From CAYGUK01 sp964352985 (GTDB taxonomy: Bacteria > Pseudomonadota > Gammaproteobacteria > JAHCLG01), in NCBI GenBank assembly GCA_964352985.1, contig CAYGUK010000129.1, forward strand, positions 1 through 10,391: DNA of 10,391 bases, read 5' to 3'. Every line of letters starts with the position of its first letter. The first letter of the stretch is position 1. A program made the translations under genes and the position numbers. Positions 1 through 6,719 of the stretch are shown piece by piece. The notes below the pieces were generated by a model. That model was not told where the DNA came from. It saw only the letters and a program-made list of their open reading frames with translations, and made no database searches.

Positions 1-82
1 GTATTGCAAACGCAAAACAAAAAATACAAATGATTAATTTAAATTTCATCGACATCCATCTCACTTTATGAAATTAAATTTA

Positions 83-114
83 TTCGCCTACACTAATTTG
101 TTGGTGTAGGCGAA
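83..114 (-). terminator. Probable intrinsic terminator of proS
   Basis: A perfect 11-bp inverted repeat, TTCGCCTACAC at 83-93 and its complement at 104-114, encloses a 10-base loop. It lies about 40 bases beyond the proS stop codon. Read on the minus strand, an A/T-rich stretch precedes the stem and a tail of mixed A and U follows it (AAUAAAUUUAAUUU) rather than a clean U run. The stem is strong and the tail mediocre. The site could also serve a plus-strand transcript entering from the left, but the tail on that side starts with A's, so the minus-strand reading is preferred. Confidence 0.6.
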
Positions 115-155
115 AAGTTTCTTGAAAAATTCATCGAGACTTTTCTCTCTGAATT

Positions 156-1868
156 TTAATTCGTTACAATTTTATCCTGTAAAAATTGGTGTAAATTATC
201 GAGCGTGATATCTTGGCTATTTTCATCACGACGATACTTATATTCGATGGTTTTATTATCCAAACCTTTATCACTTAAGACTAAGCGGTGCGGAATACCA
301 ATTAAATCCATATCTGCAAACATGACACCAGCACGTTCATTACGATCATCGAACAAGACTTTATAGCCAGCTTGAGTTAAGTCTGAATATAATTTTTCAC
401 AAGCTTCGCGTAGGCGTTGTGATTTTTTCATATTGATTGGAATAATCACAATATGAAAAGGAGCAAGGTTATCAGACCAAATGATGCCTCGACCATCATG
501 GTTTTGTTCGATAGCACTTGCCACTAATCGCGATACACCAAATCCATAACAACCCATATTTAAAATTTGTTCTTTACCATTTTCATCTAACACACCGGCG
601 TTCATTGGTTTGGAATATTTATCGCCTAACTGAAAAATATGACCCGCCTCAATGCCGCGAGTAAAATGTAAAACACCTTGACCATCTGGCGAGGGATCGC
701 CTTCAACGACCATCCGCAAATCATAAGTGTCATTTAAAGGCACATCGCGTTCCCAATTGACATCGACATAGTGATAATCTTTTTTATTCGCACCACAAAC
801 AAAATTCGCCAAATTATAACAAGCGTGATCGATAATCATTGGAATCGATAAATTTACAGGGCCTAGTGAACCGATTGGGCATTGAAGTTTTTCTTCGATA
901 AGGTTAGGTTCAACAAAAGTTAAAGGTGATTTTACTTGGGGATGTTTTTCAGCTTTAATTTCATTGAGTTCATGATCGCCGCGTAAAATTAATGCGATTA
1001 ATTCATCTTCGACGCCTTCAACGATTAACGTTTTAATACTTTCTTGTGGTGATTTATTTAAAAATTCGGATACTTTGGCAATCGATGTTTGATTAGGTGT
1101 TGCAACCATCGTCATTTCATTATTTGGCGCAGGTCTTTTTTCAGTGGGTAACAGTGTTTGCGCGCATTCAACATTTGCAGCATAACTGCCACTATCACTT
1201 ACTGCTAACTTATCTTCACCAGAAGGTGTGATGATTTGGAATTCATGGGAAACATCGCCACCAATACTGCCACTATCGGCAAAAACAGCTCGATAATTTA
1301 AACCCAGTCTATCGAATATTTGACAATAAGCATCATAGACTTTTTGGTAAGTGATTTCTAACGAGGCTTTATCAATGTGAAGCGAATAAGCATCCTTCAT
1401 AATGAATTCACGCGCACGCATGATCCCGGAACGAGGGCGCGCTTCATCACGAAACTTCGTTTGTATTTGATAAAAAATAGCTGGTAATTGTTTATAGCTG
1501 TGATATTCACTACGAACAAAATCAGTAAAACATTCTTCATGAGTTGGTGCATAACAAAAGTCACGTGAATGTCTATCCTGCATTTTCATTAAAGGCGGAG
1601 AGTATGCTTCCCAACGCCCAGACTCTTGCCAGAGTTCCATCGGATGCAGAGCCGGCATTAAAATTTCCATCCCGCCAATTGCATTCATTTCGTGACGGAC
1701 GATTTCTGTGATATTGTGCAAAACGCGAAAACCGAGCGGTAACCAAGTATAAATACCCGCAGCGAGTTTTTTAATCATACCTGCTCGTAACATCAACTGA
1801 TGGCTGATGATCTCGGCTTCTGCAGGTGTTTCTTTTTGTGTAGCGAGTAAGTATTGACTGGTACGCAT
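156..1868 (-). CDS. proS: Proline--tRNA ligase (prolyl-tRNA synthetase)
   Basis: Charges tRNA-Pro with proline in the cytoplasm, using ATP; a class II aminoacyl-tRNA synthetase. The product is 570 residues, close to the roughly 572 of the E. coli enzyme. Motif 2 is visible at about 138-163 (TKFRDEARPRSGIMRAREF) and motif 3 at 439-456 (GCYGFGVSRLVASAIEQ). Between them, about 225-405, lies the YbaK-like insertion that hydrolyses mischarged Ala-tRNA-Pro; K279 in SIKTLIV matches the position I recall for its editing lysine. The anticodon-binding domain fills about 470-570. I chose the ATG at 1868 because the protein then begins MRTSQYLLAT as in homologues, and GGAGAA lies 12 bases upstream. An in-frame ATG at 1991 would add 41 unrelated residues and overlap the divergent gene. 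The gene is intact and stands alone. Confidence 0.97.
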   Translation of the reverse strand: MRTSQYLLATQKETPAEAEIISHQLMLRAGMIKKLAAGIYTWLPLGFRVLHNITEIVRHEMNAIGGMEILMPALHPMELWQESGRWEAYSPPLMKMQDRHSRDFCYAPTHEECFTDFVRSEYHSYKQLPAIFYQIQTKFRDEARPRSGIMRAREFIMKDAYSLHIDKASLEITYQKVYDAYCQIFDRLGLNYRAVFADSGSIGGDVSHEFQIITPSGEDKLAVSDSGSYAANVECAQTLLPTEKRPAPNNEMTMVATPNQTSIAKVSEFLNKSPQESIKTLIVEGVEDELIALILRGDHELNEIKAEKHPQVKSPLTFVEPNLIEEKLQCPIGSLGPVNLSIPMIIDHACYNLANFVCGANKKDYHYVDVNWERDVPLNDTYDLRMVVEGDPSPDGQGVLHFTRGIEAGHIFQLGDKYSKPMNAGVLDENGKEQILNMGCYGFGVSRLVASAIEQNHDGRGIIWSDNLAPFHIVIIPINMKKSQRLREACEKLYSDLTQAGYKVLFDDRNERAGVMFADMDLIGIPHRLVLSDKGLDNKTIEYKYRRDENSQDITLDNLHQFLQDKIVTN

Positions 1869-1903
1869 GATATATTTATATTCTCCATATTGATTAAGAG
1901 GGT

Positions 1904-1932
1904 ATTTTAGCCAGAACTTTAGGCAAGGTAAA
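1904..1932 (-). promoter_or_regulatory. Candidate sigma-70 promoter of proS
   Basis: On the minus strand TTTACC (1932-1927, 4 of 6 to TTGACA) and TAAAAT (1909-1904, 5 of 6 to TATAAT) are separated by exactly 17 bases. Transcription would start near 1897, about 29 bases before the proS ATG and just upstream of its GGAGAA ribosome site. The match is good for such a short divergent gap, but in DNA this AT-rich -10 boxes arise easily by chance. No equally good promoter was found for the divergent fmdB. Confidence 0.4.
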
Positions 1933-1949
1933 ATTTTATAGGAGTTCAT

Positions 1950-2279
1950 ATGCCATTTTACGAATATGCTTGTCAGGCCTGCGGTCATCAATTTGAGACA
2001 TTACAAAAAATCAGTGATGATCCCTTAAAAAAATGTCCTGGATGTGGTAAACAGAAGTTAACAAAATTAGTCTCGGCCCCGAGTTTCCGTTTGAAAGGTA
2101 GTGGCTGGTACGAAACCGATTTTAAAACGAAAAAACCTGAAACAAAAGACGAAAACGCGAAAGCGGATTCCTCCTCTGATAGTAAATCAGATTCCACATC
2201 AGATTCTAAATCAGAATCTAAATCAACAACGAAAAAAGATAAGAAAAAGGATAAATCAAAAAGTACTGGAGACGAATAA
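1950..2279 (+). CDS. FmdB-family zinc-ribbon protein with low-complexity acidic/basic tail
   Basis: Small cytoplasmic protein of 109 residues. The N-terminal half is a typical FmdB/CxxC zinc ribbon: MPFYEYACQACGHQFE followed by CPGC gives two cysteine pairs, C8/C11 and C29/C32, expected to bind one zinc ion. The VSAPSFRLKGSGWYETDF segment (41-58) is the usual family ending. Residues about 60-109 are low complexity, first a Ser/Asp/Lys repeat and then mostly lysine, and are probably disordered. The family was named for a putative regulator of formamidase/amidase genes, but its general function is not established, so no specific target should be inferred. The start is secure: GGAG sits 5 bases before the ATG. 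The gene abuts the next one with no intergenic base and is probably first in the fmdB-DUF502-hutG-hutF transcript. Confidence 0.9.
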   Translation: MPFYEYACQACGHQFETLQKISDDPLKKCPGCGKQKLTKLVSAPSFRLKGSGWYETDFKTKKPETKDENAKADSSSDSKSDSTSDSKSESKSTTKKDKKKDKSKSTGDE

Positions 2280-2918
2280 ATGATGGCCAAACTAAGAGCC
2301 TATTTTTTTGCAGGACTATTGGTTTGGCTACCTATTTGGGCTGTACTATTAGTCATTCGATTTTTAATTAAAATCATGGAAGGCAGTTTTTCCATGTTAC
2401 CGGAGAAGTATCAACCATCACAATTGCTTGGTTTACATATTCCGGGTATTGAATTAGTGCTCTCATTATTAATCATTTTTCTCACGGGTATGTTTGCCAA
2501 AAACTATTTCGGTCACAAAATTGTAGGACTTTGGGAAAAATTATTAAATAAAATTCCTTTTGTGCGTGCTATTTATGGCAGTGTCAAACAAGTACTACAA
2601 ACTGTGTTATCCTCAGATACGAAATCCTTTAAAAAAGTATTATGTGTTGAATATCCACGTCCAGGTTCTTGGAGTGTGGGCTTCCAAGCTGGAGATGCGT
2701 ATCATGAAATTGTCGATTTTGTGCAAAAAGAAATGGTGACGGTTTTTATTCCAACCACACCCAATCCAACGTCAGGTTTTTTGATTATTGTGCCACAAGA
2801 TGAAGTGAAAGAATTAAATATGTCTGTTGATAATGCCTTAAAATTTATTGTGTCTTTAGGCGTTGTCCAACCTTCAGAAAAAAATAAAACTATTAATTCT
2901 TCAGATAAAGCTAACTAA
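2280..2918 (+). CDS. DUF502 family inner-membrane protein
   Basis: Protein of 212 residues with two hydrophobic helices, about 7-31 (from AYFFAGLLVWLPIWAVLLVI) and 56-73 (GIELVLSLLIIFLTGMFA), then a soluble domain of about 130 residues. Family hallmarks are KIPFVRAIYGSVKQV (91-105) and VFIPTTPNPTSGFLIIVP (155-172), which matches the conserved P-T-T-P-N-P-T-S-G signature. The family is widespread in bacteria and related to the plant LIKE-COV proteins; I know of no settled biochemical role. The ATG at 2280 directly follows the fmdB stop and has GGAG 8 bases upstream. An adjacent ATG at 2283 is a possible alternative but sits 11 bases from that site. The zero-base junction indicates translational coupling. 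In related genomes this pair, as I recall, is often followed by aspS; here it is followed by hutG. Confidence 0.9.
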   Translation: MMAKLRAYFFAGLLVWLPIWAVLLVIRFLIKIMEGSFSMLPEKYQPSQLLGLHIPGIELVLSLLIIFLTGMFAKNYFGHKIVGLWEKLLNKIPFVRAIYGSVKQVLQTVLSSDTKSFKKVLCVEYPRPGSWSVGFQAGDAYHEIVDFVQKEMVTVFIPTTPNPTSGFLIIVPQDEVKELNMSVDNALKFIVSLGVVQPSEKNKTINSSDKAN

Positions 2919-2940
2919 TTTCTGCTCGAGGAAGCTCATA

Positions 2941-3768
2941 ATGAATGATCAACAAGACGATTTTTTTACGATAATAAATCCCACTGTTGCACCCATTCCC
3001 ATTATTATTAGTGTGCCGCATGCGGGTACCCACATGCCTGAAACAGAATTCCCTCTTCAAGCAGAAATAAAACAACAATTACCCGATACGGATTGGTTCG
3101 TTGATAAACTTTATGATTTTGCACCGGCGATGGGGATCACGTTAATTCGTGCTAACTATAGTCGTTTTTATATTGATTTAAATCGTGATCCTAAAAACGT
3201 GCCTCTCTATGATGATGATCGATTTCAATCGACCTTGGTTGCCACTCATACGTTTGCAAAAAAAGCGATTTATCAAAATCAATTACCCACTCAGGCAGAA
3301 ATCGCGAGGCGATTAGATCATTATTTTTGGCCTTATTATCATCAAATAAAATCGTTAATTGAAAAACGTCAACAAACATTTAAACATGTTTTATTATTCG
3401 ATGCGCATTCGATAAAACGATTTGTGCCGAGTATTTCTGCTGAAAAATTTCCCTCATTAATTTTGGGTAATAACCATTTGCAAACAGCCGATAAACGTCT
3501 CATTGATATCGCCTTAACGGCTCTTTTGCTCGATGAAAATATTGATGTGTCACACAATAAACCTTTTTCCGGCGGACATATTTCTCGATATTTTGGTCAA
3601 CCGCATCAACATATTCACGCCTTACAATTAGAAATGGCGCAAGATCTTTATATGAATGAAGATTTGATCCACTATGATGAAGTTAAAGCTGAAGCTATTC
3701 GTCACGTTTTAAAAAACTTATTTTTAAAATTACATGACGCGCTTATTTCTAGCGAGGTATTATCATGA
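2941..3768 (+). CDS. hutG: N-formylglutamate deformylase (N-formylglutamate amidohydrolase)
   Basis: Hydrolyses N-formyl-L-glutamate to glutamate and formate, the last step of the five-step histidine degradation route. The product is 275 residues, normal for the family. Recognisable blocks are ISVPHAGTHMP (24-33, with a likely metal-ligand histidine), DWFVDKLYDFAPAMG (51-65), SRFYIDLNRDP (74-84), EIARRLDHYFWPYYH (120-134), LLFDAHSIKRFVPSI (151-165) and GGHISRYFGQP...HALQLEMAQ (211-234). This is the HutG form rather than a general FGase relative. The ATG at 2941 was chosen because GAGGAAG lies about 6 bases upstream; in-frame starts farther back would run into the preceding gene. It is 22 bases after the DUF502 gene and overlaps hutF by the four bases ATGA. 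Its pairing with hutF supports the call. HutH, HutU and HutI would be needed for the complete pathway and are not in this window. Confidence 0.93.
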   Translation: MNDQQDDFFTIINPTVAPIPIIISVPHAGTHMPETEFPLQAEIKQQLPDTDWFVDKLYDFAPAMGITLIRANYSRFYIDLNRDPKNVPLYDDDRFQSTLVATHTFAKKAIYQNQLPTQAEIARRLDHYFWPYYHQIKSLIEKRQQTFKHVLLFDAHSIKRFVPSISAEKFPSLILGNNHLQTADKRLIDIALTALLLDENIDVSHNKPFSGGHISRYFGQPHQHIHALQLEMAQDLYMNEDLIHYDEVKAEAIRHVLKNLFLKLHDALISSEVLS

Positions 3769-5081
3769 AGCATTGGAAATTTGCCAGTGTTTATATAAAC
3801 CAAGCTTGGTACGATGATGTTGTGATCAGTGTTGATGAAAAAGGAATCATTCAAGCAATTCATTTTTCTGATGATCATTTTAATGAAGAAACGCAAACGC
3901 TTGATCAATGGTTAATGCCAGGATTTATCAATGCGCATTCCCATGCTTTTCAATTTGCGATGGCTGGCCAAACAGAAAATATTAATCAACACAATACAGC
4001 TGATAATTTTTGGAGTTGGCGCCAAAAAATGTATGAAATCGCCTTGTCGATTTCGCCAGATGAAATGGAAGAAATTGCCTTTCATCTTTATAAACATATG
4101 TTGCAACATGGCTATACTAACGTCGTCGAATTTCATTATTTACATCACGATAAAAATGGCAAGCCCTATGCTAATCGTAGTGAAATGGCTGAACGATTAA
4201 TTGCTGCTGCAAAACGTGCCGGCATTGCGATTACTATCGTGCCGATTTTATATCAACAATGTGATCTTAAAAATAAAGCCACAGAAAAACAACGACGGTT
4301 TTTATGTGAAACATTCGAAAGTTATGATTTATTAATAGACGCGGTTAAAAAAAGTTTGCAATATTATTCTCGGGCTAGTCTTGGTGTTGGCATTCATTCC
4401 ATCCGCGCAGTCAAACCAGAAACGATTGTAGAATTTTGTCAGCAATTTAATGAGCGATTACCTTTTCATATTCATCTTGCAGAACAAATGGCTGAAGTTA
4501 ACCAATGTTTAGACGTGTTAAAAACACGACCTGTGGCGTGGTTTTTAGAAAATATCAACGTTGATGATCGCTATAACTTTGTTCATGCGACTCATCTTGA
4601 TGAAAATGAAATTAAAACTTTGGCAGCATCAAAAGCAAATGTGGTTTTATGTCCTTCTACTGAGGGAAATCTAGGTGATGGTTTTTTTCCGTTAGTGGAA
4701 TTTATGAAGCAGGGTGGCAATTGGTCAATTGGAACCGATAGTCATATTGGCGTATCACCGATGGAAGAATTACGTTGGTTATCTTACGGACAACGTTTAA
4801 TTCATCAGCAACGCAATTTATTATGCCAACAAAAAGTCGGGCAAAGTGGCGATATTGCTTTTCAATATGCGCGACAAAATGGTTTAGCTGCATGTGGTCA
4901 ATGGGAAAATTGTGACTTTGGTGTTGGGCAATATTTCGATGGCGTAGTATTAAATAACAAACATTATTTATTAGCGAATTCAACAAAGGAAAATAGATTG
5001 TCCACTTTAATCTATGCTTGTGATCAACAAGTCATCAGTAAAGTGATCGTGAATGGTTATTTTCAAGTGCAAAAAAACTAG
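3765..5081 (+). CDS. hutF: Formimidoylglutamate deiminase
   Basis: Converts N-formimidoyl-L-glutamate to N-formyl-L-glutamate and ammonia, supplying the substrate of HutG. It is a zinc-dependent amidohydrolase-superfamily enzyme of 438 residues. The metal and catalytic set can be read: H58 and H60 in INAHSHAFQ, H237 and E240 in HIHLAEQ, H274 in FVHATHL and D325 in GTDSHIG. The spacing agrees with the residues I recall for the Pseudomonas enzyme. NFWSWRQKMY (81-90), HYLHHDKNGKPY (124-135) and LCPSTEGNLGDGFFPL (295-310) are typical of HutF and separate it from guanine deaminase-like relatives. The ATG at 3765 overlaps the hutG stop as ATGA, with GAGG 7 bases upstream, so translation is probably coupled. 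The gene is intact. No convincing terminator follows it before the convergent gene 42 bases away. Confidence 0.94.
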   Translation: MKHWKFASVYINQAWYDDVVISVDEKGIIQAIHFSDDHFNEETQTLDQWLMPGFINAHSHAFQFAMAGQTENINQHNTADNFWSWRQKMYEIALSISPDEMEEIAFHLYKHMLQHGYTNVVEFHYLHHDKNGKPYANRSEMAERLIAAAKRAGIAITIVPILYQQCDLKNKATEKQRRFLCETFESYDLLIDAVKKSLQYYSRASLGVGIHSIRAVKPETIVEFCQQFNERLPFHIHLAEQMAEVNQCLDVLKTRPVAWFLENINVDDRYNFVHATHLDENEIKTLAASKANVVLCPSTEGNLGDGFFPLVEFMKQGGNWSIGTDSHIGVSPMEELRWLSYGQRLIHQQRNLLCQQKVGQSGDIAFQYARQNGLAACGQWENCDFGVGQYFDGVVLNNKHYLLANSTKENRLSTLIYACDQQVISKVIVNGYFQVQKN

Positions 5082-5123
5082 AATGCGAATAAATTTTTTC
5101 ACATGTAAAATATATTTTAAAAT

Positions 5124-6425
5124 TTAGACGGCTGAACTACCACCTTGTTTAATTTTAGTACTCATTTGATTTATGACACTACCCATTCTACTGTGTGCTT
5201 CCTTTGATATCCTTTCATGTGTTGTTCTATCATCATAACTCACGGCTGCTGGTAATCTTAAAGAATTACCTCGTCTCAGAACGGGTTCTCGGTTCATCAT
5301 TCCTTTGATAAATTGTTCACCCATTTGTCGAATGCCGGGTGTTTCTAAAAATGCGCAGGGACGGACATCTATCATCGCTTGTGCTGATGGTATATCCCTA
5401 CCTCTTGGAGAAGAAGCGAGTTCAATAATTGTCACACCTGTTTCGACTTCCTCAGCATTTAAGCCTTCTTGGCCAGCACCGGTAATGGAATCAATAAGAT
5501 TAGTTTTTCTTCTTTCTATTCCATCAAGGCTAATCTCACCTTCAACTTGATCAGGTCTAATTTTGAATTCTAATATTTGGATAGAGTGACGAATTTTCCC
5601 AATTAAATTATCTAGTACTATAAAATCAGGTTTTTGTTGCTTAATATTTATATTTAAAGTATTTAGAGTTTCGATTACTTTGCTGTAGTAGATCAATAAC
5701 ATTAAAATTTTATTGAATTTTACATCCTCAATATTGATAGTTTCTTCTGCTTCTATTCCTAAAACTCGCATATTTGTTTCATGTTGTGCACTGAGGGATT
5801 CAACAAAAGCGTTCATAAATGGTATGATCACTGCATTATCTGAATTTCTTAGAAAACGCGCAAAGTTCTCACCATTAAAATACTGGATAAGTTTCTGGTC
5901 GATACCTTGATAAAGCATTAAATAATTGCCAAACATTATTAAAGTAAATGCAAAGGGGAGTTTTAACTGTAAAGTATCTTGCGAAGGCATGATAAATTGT
6001 GGATTTAAAATGCCGCTGTTAATAGTTTGATAAGTTATTTCTCGTGTAGGAGTATCTTCTGTCATTAATCCATGATGTAGCGTATTTAAAAAAAATCTTA
6101 AATGATGTCTTTTTCGTCGAGTCTGTGAATCAGTATCTTGATCATCACCGCACATAAGAATCATATCATCAGTGCTTATACGCCGAATTTTTTGGAATTT
6201 ACTTTGAACTGATTTAGATGAATTAGATCGATTACGTTGTTCTTCTTGATGTAAAAAATATAAAGCACGGAATGCATTGAGGATATGAAATAACCGTGTA
6301 TCTTTAAAATTTGAGGGACAACAACTGTAACAGGGCGTATAACAACAAACTGAGATAATCGTTCTATAACAGCTTTTAAAAAATTTTTTAACAGCTACGC
6401 ACGATTCTTCGTCTTCTTTTGGCAT
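5124..6425 (-). CDS. Hypothetical protein with N-terminal cysteine cluster
   Basis: I do not recognise this 433-residue protein. It has no signal peptide. Residues 9-36 contain seven cysteines (C9, C19, C27, C28, C32, C35, C36; core CCYTPCYSCCP), with only two more in the rest. The cluster is followed by a polar Arg/Ser/Lys-rich stretch (about 61-110). Two hydrophobic, probably helical segments lie at about 154-175 and 237-257; they could be buried core or membrane-associated. The last 100 residues look polar and partly disordered. The ATG at 6425 was chosen because AAGGA stands about 10 bases upstream; an in-frame ATG at 6458 lacks a ribosome site. The gene is isolated: it converges on hutF and has the window's most AT-rich gap upstream. 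The cluster could be lipidated or bind metal, and a secreted host-directed protein is possible, but nothing here proves it. Codon structure and length make a real gene likely. Confidence 0.72.
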   Translation of the reverse strand: MPKEDEESCVAVKKFFKSCYRTIISVCCYTPCYSCCPSNFKDTRLFHILNAFRALYFLHQEEQRNRSNSSKSVQSKFQKIRRISTDDMILMCGDDQDTDSQTRRKRHHLRFFLNTLHHGLMTEDTPTREITYQTINSGILNPQFIMPSQDTLQLKLPFAFTLIMFGNYLMLYQGIDQKLIQYFNGENFARFLRNSDNAVIIPFMNAFVESLSAQHETNMRVLGIEAEETINIEDVKFNKILMLLIYYSKVIETLNTLNINIKQQKPDFIVLDNLIGKIRHSIQILEFKIRPDQVEGEISLDGIERRKTNLIDSITGAGQEGLNAEEVETGVTIIELASSPRGRDIPSAQAMIDVRPCAFLETPGIRQMGEQFIKGMMNREPVLRRGNSLRLPAAVSYDDRTTHERISKEAHSRMGSVINQMSTKIKQGGSSAV

Positions 6426-6719
6426 AATTGGATTTTCCTTTTTATCAATTAATATCATTTTTATTGACGTGAAAGAATAGTAACAAAAGCAATTGCAAAC
6501 TAAAATATATTATCTTGATGAATAAAAATTTTTTTTAATTAGTATTTCTTATATTCTATAAAATAGTACAAATAAATTTTCAATTTATATTAGCAATACG
6601 ATTTATGATTAATTCATTTTATTTTTTTAAATGTAAAGAATATTGATGGAATTATCGGTCTTACCCCATCATTTTTTTTTAAAATCACTTGGTTAATTAA
6701 AGTTTCGACATGAAATGAT
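6426..6719. other. AT-rich intergenic region, no gene seen
   Basis: This 294-base gap lies between two minus-strand genes and is much richer in A/T than the genes around it, with several homopolymer runs. No protein gene or tRNA was found; the short frames present are under 20 codons and lack ribosome sites. The right-hand part holds a terminator-like hairpin, listed separately. The left part must contain the promoter of the cysteine-cluster gene. TACTAT and GATAAT boxes occur on the minus strand, but neither has a convincing -35 box at the right distance, so no promoter is assigned. Confidence 0.6.
6644..6680 (+). terminator. Terminator-like hairpin with T9 tract on the plus strand
   Basis: TGATGG (6644-6649) pairs with CCATCA (6666-6671). 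GGT/ACC (6657-6659 with 6663-6665) can extend the stem inward across a 7-base bulge. An uninterrupted run of nine T's follows at 6672-6680. This is the usual form of an intrinsic terminator read on the plus strand, although the stem is weak. Both flanking genes are on the minus strand, where the same hairpin has A's before it and a poor tail after it. It may still help end the SIS-gene transcript, whose stop codon is about 40 bases away. Confidence 0.4.

Noticed and set aside
1869..1991. A 41-codon N-terminal extension of proS, starting at 1991.
   Set aside because: The added residues do not resemble any ProRS N-terminus, they overlap the divergent fmdB start, and the ATG at 1868 has a ribosome site and gives the family length.
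1988..2290. A minus-strand open frame opposite fmdB.
   Set aside because: Its Ser/Asp/Phe-rich sequence is simply the complement of the fmdB repeat tail. The plus-strand zinc-ribbon gene explains the region.
2863..2940. An upstream start for hutG, adding 26 residues.
   Set aside because: It would overlap the end of the DUF502 gene, adds sequence not found in HutG proteins, and lacks the clear GAGGAAG site present before 2941.
5060..5123. A terminator after hutF built from GTGCAAAAAA and TTTTTTCAC, or from AAATTTT and AAAATTT.
   Set aside because: The stems are almost entirely A-T, one contains a bulge and overlaps the coding end, and no proper T tract follows.
6426..6458. A start at 6458 for the cysteine-cluster protein, adding 11 residues.
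   Set aside because: No ribosome site precedes it, while AAGGA is correctly placed before the ATG at 6425. It cannot be fully excluded.
6646..6696. A 16-codon plus-strand frame across the T9 tract.
   Set aside because: It has no ribosome site and its codons are dictated by the T run. The hairpin-terminator reading is simpler.
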